The position numbers and the translations under genes are program-made. A stretch of 64,000 nucleotides of DNA. Origin: an uncultured Erythrobacter sp. (GTDB lineage Bacteria; Pseudomonadota; Alphaproteobacteria; Sphingomonadales; Sphingomonadaceae). The stretch covers positions 372,001 through 436,000 of the forward strand of contig CANKYZ010000003.1 in the NCBI GenBank assembly GCA_947488325.1, given 5' to 3'. Below are positions 46,072-54,654 of the stretch, piece after piece. The notes beneath the pieces were generated by a model. That model was not told the DNA's origin. It made no database searches and saw only the letters and a program-made list of their open reading frames with translations. How positions within the stretch are numbered: the first letter of the stretch is position 1; each line of letters starts with the position of its first letter.

Positions 46072-46554
46072 TTAGGCGTCGGCCACAGACTTACTTTGCA
46101 ACTGAACGTAGTTTTCTAGACCCATCCGTTCGATCATATCGAATTGCGTTTCTAGGAAATCGACATGCTCTTCTTCATTGGCAAGGATGCCCGCGAACAG
46201 ATCGCGGCTTACGTAGTCGCGCACGCTTTCAGCATACGCGACAGCATCGCGGAGCAACGGGATTGCGTCCTCTTCAAGAGCCATGTCGGCTTTGAGAATT
46301 TCGGCAACCGTTTCGCCCACGCGCAGATTGTGGATTGCCTGAAAGTTGGGAAGTCCATTGAGGAACAACACGCGCTCAGCCAGCTTGTCTGCGTGCTCCA
46401 TTTCCTCAATCGACTCCTTGCGCTCATATGCCGCAAGTTTGGTCACACCCCAATCGTCGAGCACACGGTAATGTAACCAATACTGGTTGATCGCCGTCAG
46501 CTCATTGGTGAGAGCCTTGTTGAGAAATTCGATGACTTTTGGATCGCCCTTCAT
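46072..46554 (-). CDS. bfr: Bacterioferritin
   Basis: A 160-residue haem-containing ferritin that stores iron in a 24-subunit shell. The ferroxidase ligands are all at their usual places: E18, E51, H54, E94, E127 and H130, and M52 is the haem ligand. The open frame runs 50 codons further, but MKGDPKVIEFLNKAL is the family start. The gene follows bfd on the same strand after 159 bases and should be controlled by iron. Confidence 0.96.
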   Translation of the reverse strand: MKGDPKVIEFLNKALTNELTAINQYWLHYRVLDDWGVTKLAAYERKESIEEMEHADKLAERVLFLNGLPNFQAIHNLRVGETVAEILKADMALEEDAIPLLRDAVAYAESVRDYVSRDLFAGILANEEEHVDFLETQFDMIERMGLENYVQLQSKSVADA

Positions 46555-46713
46555 GGCCGAAATATCCTTGCATTGGTTAGGGGACGCCAGATCAATTTCT
46601 GGCGGGTACGAAGCAATAGATACAGGCTCCGCACCCCAAATGGCAAGGCTTGAACTAACTTTTTCTTTTAAAATCAGTGCCTTGCGATCCGTTCGCAATA
46701 ACACATTTCAAAC

Positions 46714-46905
46714 TTATACTGCGACTTTTTCGCAAGAGAAGAGTGCCCGTTCCTGATCAATAATTTCCCCAGCTTTCACAAGGCATTGACCGCATTTGGG
46801 GGGTTTTCCGAGTGATTTATACGTCGCCGTGGCGTCACCCTCTGACTTAAGCGCAGCTTTGCGCAAGTCAGTTTCACGAATTGCGTTGCATATGCAAATA
46901 TACAT
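46714..46905 (-). CDS. bfd: Bacterioferritin-associated ferredoxin
   Basis: A 63-residue [2Fe-2S] protein that reduces and mobilises iron from bacterioferritin. The four cluster cysteines are C4, C6, C38 and C41 (YICICN and PPKCGQC), exactly as in Bfd. It stands upstream of bfr on the same strand. AGGAGTG lies 11 bases before the ATG, and a palindromic iron-box-like site lies 43 bases upstream. Bfd is normally made under iron starvation, which fits a repressor site here. Confidence 0.93.
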   Translation of the reverse strand: MYICICNAIRETDLRKAALKSEGDATATYKSLGKPPKCGQCLVKAGEIIDQERALFSCEKVAV

Positions 46906-46947
46906 GGGCGGTAATCACTCCTGCGAGTCGTTTGCAGAAACAACTTA

Positions 46948-46962
46948 TGCGAATTAATCGCA
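46948..46962. promoter_or_regulatory. Palindrome before bfd, possible Fur-type box
   Basis: TGCGA-ATTAA-TCGCA is a perfect inverted repeat with a five-base AT spacer, 43 bases before the bfd ATG. It looks like alphaproteobacterial Fur or related iron-regulator boxes, but the assignment rests on position and gene function only. Confidence 0.45.
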
Positions 46963-47133
46963 ATAGCAAGGGGAATTCTTAGCAATCTCGGATTCTATGC
47001 ACGAGGATGGCTTCGGAAATTTGTCGAGTTGCAGTCCAGAGTTTCATCCGTCAGACGATATTTTCGCATTGCTCCATTCGTTCGGGGTTCTAAGCTGATG
47101 GGAAATGAAGACTAATGGGATGAAGTGCACGTG

Positions 47134-47877
47134 ATGAGACATACCAACGGACTCGCTGGGGTTTGCAAGCTGGCGCTATTCGGTGCTGCCTACGCCCTGC
47201 TCAGCGCTTGCAGCCTAACGCCTGAGCAAGAAGCTGCCGCGATTGAGGAGGGAATCCTTTCAACGCCGGGCGCAGAGGAATTGTGGGCGACGATCAAAAC
47301 TGAGTACCCAGAAGATCTCGCGATGCTTGTGCAACAACTACAAGAGGCAGATGTCGCTGAGATCGGGAACGAAGAACTGGGCGAACAAATTGGTGCCGCA
47401 TGGCTTCGTGATTTCTTCAGCCGCATAGGTCCGGACTCAGTCAAAGCACCGGCTGCTGAATTGATCGTCTGGAGTGCAACAGAAGGCGAGCTATACACCA
47501 CGCTTCAGCGCAGCGCCGTCAACGAATGCGCCGCAATGACAATGGGTGAATGGATATTTGTAGACGCTGCAAACACCGTCGCCACAGCAGCAATCGCTAG
47601 GCGCAATGCCGCTATGGTGCGCGCGTCGGCAGCAGGACGAGACAACCCCCAAATCTATACCGAACCAGGCGAAGCCGACTTTAACCGTTTGGGTGACTCC
47701 ATTGCTTCAACTGGGCTTGATCCCGACCTTCAAGCGACATTGGGATCAGATGCCGCCATGGCTGCGCTGTCCCCAGCTGAACAATGCGAAATAGGTGTTG
47801 CCGTCTATTCGGGTCTCTCAGCACTTCCAGATGAGGAAGAGGTGGAATTGGCCGCCTATATGCTGTCCCCTGTTTGA
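47134..47877 (+). CDS. Hypothetical lipoprotein
   Basis: A 247-residue protein that I do not recognise. It has a lipoprotein signal: a basic start, a hydrophobic stretch (VCKLALFGAAYALL) and the lipobox LSAC, after which the mature chain begins with Cys. The body is Ala/Glu-rich and mostly helical by look, with three further cysteines and no named motif. The frame opens with GTG at 47125, but the ATG three codons later is the better start. It is a lone gene. It converges on the DUF418 gene with a short hairpin between them. Confidence 0.6.
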   Translation: MRHTNGLAGVCKLALFGAAYALLSACSLTPEQEAAAIEEGILSTPGAEELWATIKTEYPEDLAMLVQQLQEADVAEIGNEELGEQIGAAWLRDFFSRIGPDSVKAPAAELIVWSATEGELYTTLQRSAVNECAAMTMGEWIFVDAANTVATAAIARRNAAMVRASAAGRDNPQIYTEPGEADFNRLGDSIASTGLDPDLQATLGSDAAMAALSPAEQCEIGVAVYSGLSALPDEEEVELAAYMLSPV

Positions 47878-47914
47878 AACAGGTGGACGCGACGGCGCGC
47901 TGCCTTGTCTTTAG

Positions 47915-47935
47915 TTCGCAAATGGTGTTTGCGAA
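47915..47935. terminator. AT-rich hairpin between convergent genes
   Basis: TTCGCAAA and TTTGCGAA are exact 8-base reverse complements around a five-base loop, with A/T-rich flanks on both sides. It lies between the convergent lipoprotein and DUF418 genes and may be a weak terminator for both. Confidence 0.4.
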
Positions 47936-47938
47936 AAA

Positions 47939-49201
47939 CTAACGTCTGATCGGGAACATCTTCCGATAGGTCATGCACCTCCATAGCCATTCAAGTGGCC
48001 CATAACGGAACCGGTCCAGCCACGGCTTTGACCATGCGAGCATCAACACACAGGTAAGCGCGGTAACCAAGTAAAGTTGTGGTCGGTTAAGCTCACCAAA
48101 CAGGCCCAAAGCCCAACCGTGAAACACGAACATCATCACGATAGATGTGCCGAGATAATTGGTGAAAGCCGCACGGCCCGCAGCGCGAACACGCTCGGCA
48201 AGCCAACCATTCCAGGCCGGCGAATACGTCACCAATAGAGCGGCAATTCCCAAAACCATAAACAACTGCGGAATTGCGCTCCATCCGACAAAGGCTGCCA
48301 GCATTCCGTAGTAGGTGAAGCCGGTGGATTTCAACCAGAGGCCGATCGCAAGACTTAGACTTCCGCCACCAAGCAGCCCGGCCCAACCCCATCGAAGCAT
48401 CTTACCTCGCTCAATCGCTCCGCCAAAAAACCCTAAACGATAAAGCCCCATCCCGATCAACATCAAAGGCAATGTTTCAAAACTGAAGAGAAACACATTA
48501 GCAGGAATATCAATAGCATGTTCTGATAATCGATGCCCCACAAGGCCACCGAAATCACCACTTTGTTTCAATTCTGCTTCTACCATACTGTCCTGAAGCA
48601 CCTCAGTTTTAGCCCCCAACATTTCAACGCGAGCCTCGGCAAATGGCGGTGTTTCTCCCAATTCTGTGTCCACCGCCATGAACGGGAATGACAATGCCAC
48701 AGCGTAGAAGATTGCTCCTGCGAAAAAGCCCGCAAGGCCCAACCCGAACTGCGCCTTCGCCGACAATCGCATCATCGCAACGACGACGAAGCCAATCAGT
48801 GCATAATACAGCAGGATGTCGCCCATCCAGATCAAAAAGAAATGTATCAGGCCAAAGAAACCCAGCACCGCCAGCCGCCAAATTTGCAACCAACGTGTTG
48901 ATCCTCTTGCCCATGCCCGTTCCATAAACAGGTAAAGCCCCGCGCCGAACAACAGTGTAAAAAGACCGCGCATTTTGGTGTCGATCAGTACATATTGCAG
49001 GACCACCATCCAGTCAGATGCAGCGCCATGATCGGCCAGGAATGCATCGGGATACATATAAGCGCTAAACGGTTGACCAAATGCGACGATATTCGCAGCC
49101 AAAATGCCCATGACAGCAATTCCGCGAATGAAATCGAGGCTGCTAATCCGGTCTATAACTTTGACTGGCGCAACTTCGCCGAATTCAGCGGTATCATTCA
49201 T
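47939..49201 (-). CDS. DUF418 family membrane protein (YeiB-like)
   Basis: A 420-residue membrane protein with about ten helices. It has the family start RISSLDFIRGIAVMGILAAN and the C-terminal DUF418 segment AAFTNYLGTSIVMMFVFHGW and YGPLEWLWRCMTYRK. YeiB-like proteins are thought to transport or modify envelope compounds, but the function is not known. The ATG has AGGGGAA upstream. No partner gene lies next to it; the gene behind it is a SPOR protein 120 bases away on the same strand. Confidence 0.85.
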   Translation of the reverse strand: MNDTAEFGEVAPVKVIDRISSLDFIRGIAVMGILAANIVAFGQPFSAYMYPDAFLADHGAASDWMVVLQYVLIDTKMRGLFTLLFGAGLYLFMERAWARGSTRWLQIWRLAVLGFFGLIHFFLIWMGDILLYYALIGFVVVAMMRLSAKAQFGLGLAGFFAGAIFYAVALSFPFMAVDTELGETPPFAEARVEMLGAKTEVLQDSMVEAELKQSGDFGGLVGHRLSEHAIDIPANVFLFSFETLPLMLIGMGLYRLGFFGGAIERGKMLRWGWAGLLGGGSLSLAIGLWLKSTGFTYYGMLAAFVGWSAIPQLFMVLGIAALLVTYSPAWNGWLAERVRAAGRAAFTNYLGTSIVMMFVFHGWALGLFGELNRPQLYLVTALTCVLMLAWSKPWLDRFRYGPLEWLWRCMTYRKMFPIRR

Positions 49202-49321
49202 GGTCGTTCCCCTGATCCCTATGCCCCCATAGTAGCAGGCAGCAGGGTCAGGGGAAGTGCTATGTCACAGACCGTCGATGCTGGCCGATTAAGCGCAAGT
49301 TCCGGGCAGAGAACTCGAAGC

Positions 49322-50299
49322 TCAGTTACCAGCAACCACGCACGCTTGGCCTTGCCGTTTCAAAGCGTCACACGCACGTTGTGCATCTGTGCGGCTGCTG
49401 AAACCGACAGCTTGGAGCCGGGTGATATTGCCGCTTGGAACAAGCGCTTTTCGTGCTCCGTTCAGCGCCGGGTTTAATGAGAGTTGCGACCAAAGGCGGT
49501 CGGCATTTCCGCGCACGCCAAACGCGCCAAGTTGGACACGCCAGTTACCGCTCAGGCGTGCTGACGAAACTGACTGCGCCGAAACAGCTGGGGCTGGCTG
49601 GATCGCCTGAGCTGCACGAACTTGCGCAGGGCGAGTCGGCTGATTTACCGACGATTGCTGTGTACCCAGATCAATTGCTGCCAATTCTGCTGCTCGGTGC
49701 TGCGCGGCCTGCGCCTCCAAATGGCGGGCAAAAGATTGGGCTTGCTGGCGTTGAGCAAGCGGCACGTAACTATCCATCTGACCGAGTGCGGCGCTCGCCT
49801 GCGGAAGGCCAGCACCATTGGCCAATGTCATCAATGCATAGGCTCGGACCCAGTCCTTTTGCGCGTAATCTGCATTAAAATGCGCAAGGCCCAGAACATA
49901 TTGCGCGCGTGGATCGCCGCGATCTGCAGCGGCACGAATTAGCGGCATCGCGCTTTCCTGCTCACCTTGTTGAAACAAAAGCAATCCATAATTGTCAGCA
50001 GCCTTGATATGCCCCTTATTCGCTGCCTCTGCGTACAATGCGCGGGCGCGGGCGACATCCGTATCGACTCCGCGGCCCAATCGATAGGCCTGAGCCAGAT
50101 TGAACAACGCGTCGGCATCACCATTTTGTGCTGGGCCGCTCCATTCAGAAACTGCAGTGGTGTAATCGCCCATACTCCAGGCATCGACGCCCGCCTTCAC
50201 ATCAGCAGCGGCTGGCGCTGCAATCATAGCAAGCGCAGCGACGCTTGCACCAAATGTGAAACGAACAAGAGCTGATGAACGATTGATGCGAATTAGCAT
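49322..50299 (-). CDS. Secreted Sel1/TPR-repeat protein with SPOR domain
   Basis: A 325-residue protein with a signal peptide (VRFTFGASVAALAMIAAPAAA). Sel1-type helical repeats lie at about 40-185 (ALFNLAQAYRLGRGVDTDVA, AQYVLGLAHFN), followed by a Gln/Ala/Pro linker and a C-terminal SPOR domain at about 250-325 (NWRVQLGAFGVRGNADRLW ... LQAVGFSSRTDAQRACDAL). SPOR domains bind glycan strands stripped of peptides, which are enriched at division sites. It is divergent from the ParA gene, with 268 bases between, and resembles in layout the TPR-SPOR lipoprotein two genes further on. Confidence 0.87.
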   Translation of the reverse strand: MLIRINRSSALVRFTFGASVAALAMIAAPAAADVKAGVDAWSMGDYTTAVSEWSGPAQNGDADALFNLAQAYRLGRGVDTDVARARALYAEAANKGHIKAADNYGLLLFQQGEQESAMPLIRAAADRGDPRAQYVLGLAHFNADYAQKDWVRAYALMTLANGAGLPQASAALGQMDSYVPLAQRQQAQSFARHLEAQAAQHRAAELAAIDLGTQQSSVNQPTRPAQVRAAQAIQPAPAVSAQSVSSARLSGNWRVQLGAFGVRGNADRLWSQLSLNPALNGARKALVPSGNITRLQAVGFSSRTDAQRACDALKRQGQACVVAGN

Positions 50300-50567
50300 T
50301 TTAGCTGCACTCCTTCGGGCGTGAATAGTACAAGTTATAGTGAACGAATGGTTAGCATTTCGTTGCCATCACACCCACTGCACAATTGCCCGCGCGCAAA
50401 ATCCCTTTGAACCATCAATTAGGATTTGTTTTTGCACAGTTCAAAGCTTTGCCGAGGATTAAGTAACAACCCACGTTAACTTAAAATTAGGGGTAGTCTG
50501 CGAATTCCTAACTCATCCAGTCGCATTTGGGCGGCGAAACAGGTCAATTTTCAGGGGGACCCTAGCG
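50300..50567. promoter_or_regulatory. Divergent promoter region before SPOR protein and ParA genes
   Basis: These 268 bases separate a minus-strand SPOR gene from the ParA gene. No gene was seen in it. It is AT-rich in the middle and should hold both promoters, but I could not assign boxes with confidence. Confidence 0.35.
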
Positions 50568-51299
50568 TTGCGTGTACTAGCTTTAGCATCGCAGAAAGGC
50601 GGATCAGGGAAAACTACCCTATCCGGCCATCTCGCCGTTCAGGCACAGCGCGCAGGCGCTGGCCCGGTCGTCTTGATCGACATCGACCCGCAAGGTTCGC
50701 TCGCCGATTGGTGGAATGAACGTGAAGCGGAATATCCCGCATTCGCTCAAACCACTGTATCGCGTCTGGCGAATGATCTTGCGGTTCTACGTCAACAAGG
50801 CTTCAAGCTCGCTGTCATTGATACACCGCCTGCCATTACAATGGCGATCCAATCGGTAATCGGTGTGGCAGAATTGATCGTCGTTCCGACCCGCCCCAGC
50901 CCGCATGATTTGCGTGCTGTTGGTGCCACAGTTGATCTGTGTGAGCGTGCTGGCAAACCACTGGTTTTTGTCGTCAACGCGGCAACACCCAAGGCCAAAA
51001 TTACATCGGAAGCAGCCGTTGCGTTGTCGCAGCACGGCACGGTTGCACCAATCACTCTCCACCACCGCACCGATTTCGCTGCCTCGATGATTGATGGCCG
51101 CACTGTGATGGAAGTTGATCCGGAGGGTCGCAGCGCTGCTGAAATGACCGCGCTCTGGAAATATATCTCAGATCGGCTTGAAAAGAACTTTCGCCGCACT
51201 GTGTTTGCAGCGCCCGGTACCGGGCCAGGCACAGCGCATGCGCAATCCAACGGGGTCAGTCGCCCTGGTGGCGGTTTTGGCCGCCGAGTGGCTCAGTAA
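50568..51299 (+). CDS. ParA/MinD-like ATPase
   Basis: A 243-residue protein of the deviant Walker A family. The motif KGGSGKTT is at 10-17, IDIDPQGSLADWW is at 38-50 and VIDTPPA lies further on. Family members position DNA, division proteins or other cargo on membranes or nucleoids. It starts with TTG, with AGGGGG upstream. The C-terminus has a Gly/Arg tail (GVSRPGGGFGRRVAQ). A ribbon-helix-helix-like gene follows 12 bases later, then a SPOR lipoprotein. It is not beside parB or an origin, so it is not the main chromosome partition ParA. Confidence 0.88.
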   Translation: MRVLALASQKGGSGKTTLSGHLAVQAQRAGAGPVVLIDIDPQGSLADWWNEREAEYPAFAQTTVSRLANDLAVLRQQGFKLAVIDTPPAITMAIQSVIGVAELIVVPTRPSPHDLRAVGATVDLCERAGKPLVFVVNAATPKAKITSEAAVALSQHGTVAPITLHHRTDFAASMIDGRTVMEVDPEGRSAAEMTALWKYISDRLEKNFRRTVFAAPGTGPGTAHAQSNGVSRPGGGFGRRVAQ

Positions 51300-51311
51300 G
51301 GAGCGCGCGGT

Positions 51312-51788
51312 ATGTCCGATGCCAGCTTTGCCTCGCTAGGACCGACTTTGCTCGCCCGTAAGGGCGGCGCGAAACCTGCAATGCGTCCACAACTTGGTCC
51401 ACTGCCCGAAATGGTGGCGGACGAACAGCTCGAAGATCTCGGCTGGAATGACATGGGTCAAGATGAAGATGATCAAGAACAAGGGCAAACCGCCGAAATT
51501 GTCTCGATCAACCCTTCGGTAAAACGCGAAGTCGCCAGCCAAGACAATTCAGAAGATGCAGCGCCGACAAAACTGAATTCTGCCAAAAAGGGCACTGGAA
51601 AAGAGAGTAATCCGGCACGCCGCGCGGCTTTTACTCTGCGGCTCGACACAGATCGTCACCTCAAACTGCGCCTTGCCGCCACTATGCAAGGTATCAGTGC
51701 GCAAGTTCTGGTGACCCAAGCTCTCGATGCGACTTTGAGCAAAATCGATGATCTCGATGCGCTCGTGATCCGTATGAAACGTACCTGA
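51312..51788 (+). CDS. Ribbon-helix-helix-like protein paired with ParA
   Basis: A 158-residue protein that I do not recognise by name. The first 100 residues are acidic and low in structure (DMGQDEDDQEQGQTAEI). The C-terminus (about 103-145) reads RRAAFTLRLDTDRHLKLRLA then GISAQVLVTQALDATL, the strand-helix-helix outline of MetJ/Arc-type DNA-binding proteins. It lies 12 bases after the ParA gene and 63 bases before the SPOR lipoprotein gene. I infer a DNA- or partner-binding adaptor for that ParA, perhaps an analogue of ParB. Confidence 0.65.
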   Translation: MSDASFASLGPTLLARKGGAKPAMRPQLGPLPEMVADEQLEDLGWNDMGQDEDDQEQGQTAEIVSINPSVKREVASQDNSEDAAPTKLNSAKKGTGKESNPARRAAFTLRLDTDRHLKLRLAATMQGISAQVLVTQALDATLSKIDDLDALVIRMKRT

Positions 51789-51851
51789 CATATCCGACAA
51801 CCAACCGAAATTAAGATGCAGACTATCATGGTTAAATTAGAGGAAACGCAC

Positions 51852-53339
51852 ATGGCCAGCCGTAATAAGAGCTTTTCCAGCAACCTCTCGAAGGGTCCAA
51901 AAATGGGCCTGTTCATGAGCACCGCACTTGCCAGCATGGCTCTCGCCAGCTGCACCGCATCTGCGCCGCCAGCAGAAACATCGTTTGCTAAAGCGCAAAC
52001 TGCGCTAGAAGAGGGCAAAGTTGATCGCGCGATTACCCACGCCGAAGCCGCTGTTTTGGCAGCACCTCGCAATCCTGGTTACCGCTCAATTTTGGGAGCT
52101 GCCTATCTTGAAGCAGGTCGATTTGCGTCTGCTTCTACAGCATTTGGCGAAGCCATTGAACTGGGCGACAGTGATGCTCGAACCGTGCTCAGCTACGCGC
52201 TGACAAAGGTAGCTTTGGGCGATAATTCATCCGCCCTGGCCAAACTTTCAGAATTTGAAAGCGACATCCCTTCAGCGGATCTCGGTCTTGCCTTGGCGCT
52301 TGCCGGTGAACCCGAGCGCGGCGTCCACTACCTGATCAATACCGTTCGCAATGGTGAAAACAGCGCCAAAGCTCGTCAAAACCTCGCCTATGCTTATGCG
52401 CTTGCGGGTAATTGGCCTGCTGCGCGCGTTATGGCCGCAGAAGATGTGCCCGCTAACCAGCTGGATGCAAGGCTCTCCGATTGGGCTGCAACTGCCCGCT
52501 CAGAGGATTACCAAATCCGCGTGGCCACCCTGCTCGGCGTTGAGCCGGTTAGCGATGGCGGTCAGCCACAACACCTCGCTCTTGCGAACTTCCCAAGCCA
52601 ACCGATGATGGTTGCTGAGGCGGAAGAAATGCGCGCTGATGAAGTCAATGCCGACGTCGCCATCGCGACAGTTGAACCGCGCGAAAGCGAAACGTTGGCC
52701 TTTGGGATTGATGGTATCGACACAGTCGATCCGACCCCAACACAGCAAGATCCGATACGCGTTGCCGCTGTTCCGGCTCCGACCGCCAGCCCGCGAGCTG
52801 TCTCAAGCCCAATCATACAGCCTATTACAAGTTCTGCACCGGCTCCGGTTTCAAACCCTGTGGTTGCTCCAGCAGTATCAATGCCTGCGGTCGCCGCCGC
52901 TCCAACTCGCGGCCTGCCACGATTTGTCTCGAGCGCTGTCATTCAAGACGTGCCAGTGTCCGCACCTCGGGCACGGCCCGCTCCGACACGTGTGACAGCA
53001 CCTGCTCCGCAACGCCGAACAGTCGTCGCAACCGGCGATTCTGCAACGCATCTGGTCCAGCTGGGCAGCTTTAGCACTCGCGTTATGGCCGAAAGCAAAT
53101 GGAACGAGATGAAACGGCGTTTCCCACAGCTTGCTGCTCACGATGTCGTGATCACTCAAGCACAGGTCAATGGTCGCACATTCTTTCGGGTAGCCGCAGC
53201 TGGTTTCGGCCAGCGTTCAGCCCGCACCATGTGCAATTCGGTCAAGTCTTCCGGTGGTGGTTGTTTTGCCTATGCCGCATCCAGCCCGCCAGCAGGCGCG
53301 GTTGATCGCGGTGTCAGGATCGCAGCGCGCACCCGATAA
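51852..53339 (+). CDS. TPR-repeat lipoprotein with SPOR domain
   Basis: A 495-residue envelope protein. The signal ends in the lipobox LASC (MALASCTAS), so the mature protein is lipid-anchored. TPR-like repeats run over about 40-210 (AQTALEEGKVDRAITHAEAA, AKARQNLAYAYALAGNWPAA), followed by a long Pro/Ala/Val-rich linker and a C-terminal SPOR domain at about 405-480 (HLVQLGSFSTRVMAESKW). I start at MASRNKSF, with GAGGAA upstream. It should span the periplasm to bind peptidoglycan. It is the third gene of the ParA cluster and has a terminator after it. Confidence 0.85.
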   Translation: MASRNKSFSSNLSKGPKMGLFMSTALASMALASCTASAPPAETSFAKAQTALEEGKVDRAITHAEAAVLAAPRNPGYRSILGAAYLEAGRFASASTAFGEAIELGDSDARTVLSYALTKVALGDNSSALAKLSEFESDIPSADLGLALALAGEPERGVHYLINTVRNGENSAKARQNLAYAYALAGNWPAARVMAAEDVPANQLDARLSDWAATARSEDYQIRVATLLGVEPVSDGGQPQHLALANFPSQPMMVAEAEEMRADEVNADVAIATVEPRESETLAFGIDGIDTVDPTPTQQDPIRVAAVPAPTASPRAVSSPIIQPITSSAPAPVSNPVVAPAVSMPAVAAAPTRGLPRFVSSAVIQDVPVSAPRARPAPTRVTAPAPQRRTVVATGDSATHLVQLGSFSTRVMAESKWNEMKRRFPQLAAHDVVITQAQVNGRTFFRVAAAGFGQRSARTMCNSVKSSGGGCFAYAASSPPAGAVDRGVRIAARTR

Positions 53340-53375
53340 TTTCAGAGATTCCTGCTTAAGGAATTCAGCGAAACT

Positions 53376-53410
53376 GCTCCTGGTGGCTCAGGCTAGCGGG
53401 AGCTCTTTTG
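53376..53410 (+). terminator. Terminator after the TPR-SPOR lipoprotein gene
   Basis: GCTCC and GGAGC pair around an 18-base loop, followed by TCTTTTG. It lies 36 bases after the gene stop, between convergent genes, and ends the ParA cluster. Confidence 0.6.
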
Positions 53411-53418
53411 TATCTGCG

Positions 53419-54654
53419 CTATAGCGCAACTTCGACCCCGCCTTTGATCAGTGTTCTAACCCGACCCTGAGCACCGTGCCGGTCAAAAGGCGTGTTATCA
53501 GCTGTCCCCTCCATCTTGCGGCGATCAATGATCCAAGGGGCTTCGGGATCTACGATCACAAGATCGGCCTCAAGACCGGGCTCAATAACCCCGGCTGGCA
53601 CACGCAACAGTTTGGCAGGGTTCGCGGATAATAAATCAAAGGCACGAGCCAAATCAATTACGTCTTCGCGCACAAGATTCATTACCATCGCCAGCAAGGT
53701 TTCCGCCCCGGCCATGCCTGGCTCAGCGTCGGCAAAGGGCAGTCTTTTTCCCTCGGGTCCGCACGGGTCGTGGCCACTGGATATGACATCCACAACACCA
53801 TCACCAATAGCTTTTCGCGCTGCCTGCCGGTCGGCTTCAGAGCGCAAAGGCGGTGAAAGCCGGGCAAATGTGCGGAAATCGGCAGTCGCCAGGTCGGAGA
53901 GCATGAAATGTGCCGGGGTGATCCCGCAGGTGATTCCCACACCTCGGGCCTTGGCGCCGCGGATCAAGTCAAACCCGGCAGCAGTCGTGACCTGGCGGAA
54001 GTGAATTTTGGCGCCAGACATCTCGGCCAAGGCAATATCGCGGGCTAACGCGAGTGGCTCGGCATTGGCAGGCGCACTGGGCAGCCCAAGCCGGGTCGCA
54101 ATCTCGCCGGAGGTGGCAGCAGCGCCTCCCACCAATGCGCCGTCTTCAGGATGAGCAACCACGATCAGATCAAGCATAGCAGCATATTGGAGCAGCCGCA
54201 GCATGACGCTGCTATCTGCGATCCAGCGCCTACCGGTTGCTACACCGCGCGCACCAGCATCGCGCATCATCGCGATTTCTGCGAGTTCAGTCCCATTAAG
54301 AGCACATGTCGCAGCAGCAAGGGGATGGACCCAAAGGTCTGGCTTACCGCTTTTGGCGACATAAGAAATGCGGCTAGGATAATCGAGCGGCGGCGATTGA
54401 TCTGGCATCAGCGCAGCACGAGTGATCCCGCCAAAGTGGAATGCAGGCTTATCGATAGCAAAGACACCCAGATCGACGATGCCGGGCGCTATCAGCTTAC
54501 CCTTGGCATGAATTATGGTGTCGCCATCTTGCGCATCAACATCAGCGCCAACCGCCTCAATGAGGCCGTCAACCACTCGTATAGCGCCAGCATCAACACT
54601 ACCGCCGCGAACGATCTGACCGCCGATGATTGTAAGAGGTTTTGCCTGCTTCAT
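53419..54654 (-). CDS. Dihydroorotase-like protein with degraded active site
   Basis: A 411-residue amidohydrolase-fold protein next to pyrB. True dihydroorotases carry an HxH zinc motif after the GxxD strand; here the equivalent stretch reads [14 protein letters not shown], without either His. Further on, the usual histidine reads IHFRQVTTA, and the catalytic Asp region reads [12 protein letters not shown]. So it is probably inactive, like the PyrC' partner that stabilises aspartate carbamoyltransferase in Pseudomonas. A working dihydroorotase must lie elsewhere. The start at MKQAKPLT overlaps the pyrB stop as ATGA. Confidence 0.85.
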   Translation of the reverse strand: MKQAKPLTIIGGQIVRGGSVDAGAIRVVDGLIEAVGADVDAQDGDTIIHAKGKLIAPGIVDLGVFAIDKPAFHFGGITRAALMPDQSPPLDYPSRISYVAKSGKPDLWVHPLAAATCALNGTELAEIAMMRDAGARGVATGRRWIADSSVMLRLLQYAAMLDLIVVAHPEDGALVGGAAATSGEIATRLGLPSAPANAEPLALARDIALAEMSGAKIHFRQVTTAAGFDLIRGAKARGVGITCGITPAHFMLSDLATADFRTFARLSPPLRSEADRQAARKAIGDGVVDVISSGHDPCGPEGKRLPFADAEPGMAGAETLLAMVMNLVREDVIDLARAFDLLSANPAKLLRVPAGVIEPGLEADLVIVDPEAPWIIDRRKMEGTADNTPFDRHGAQGRVRTLIKGGVEVAL

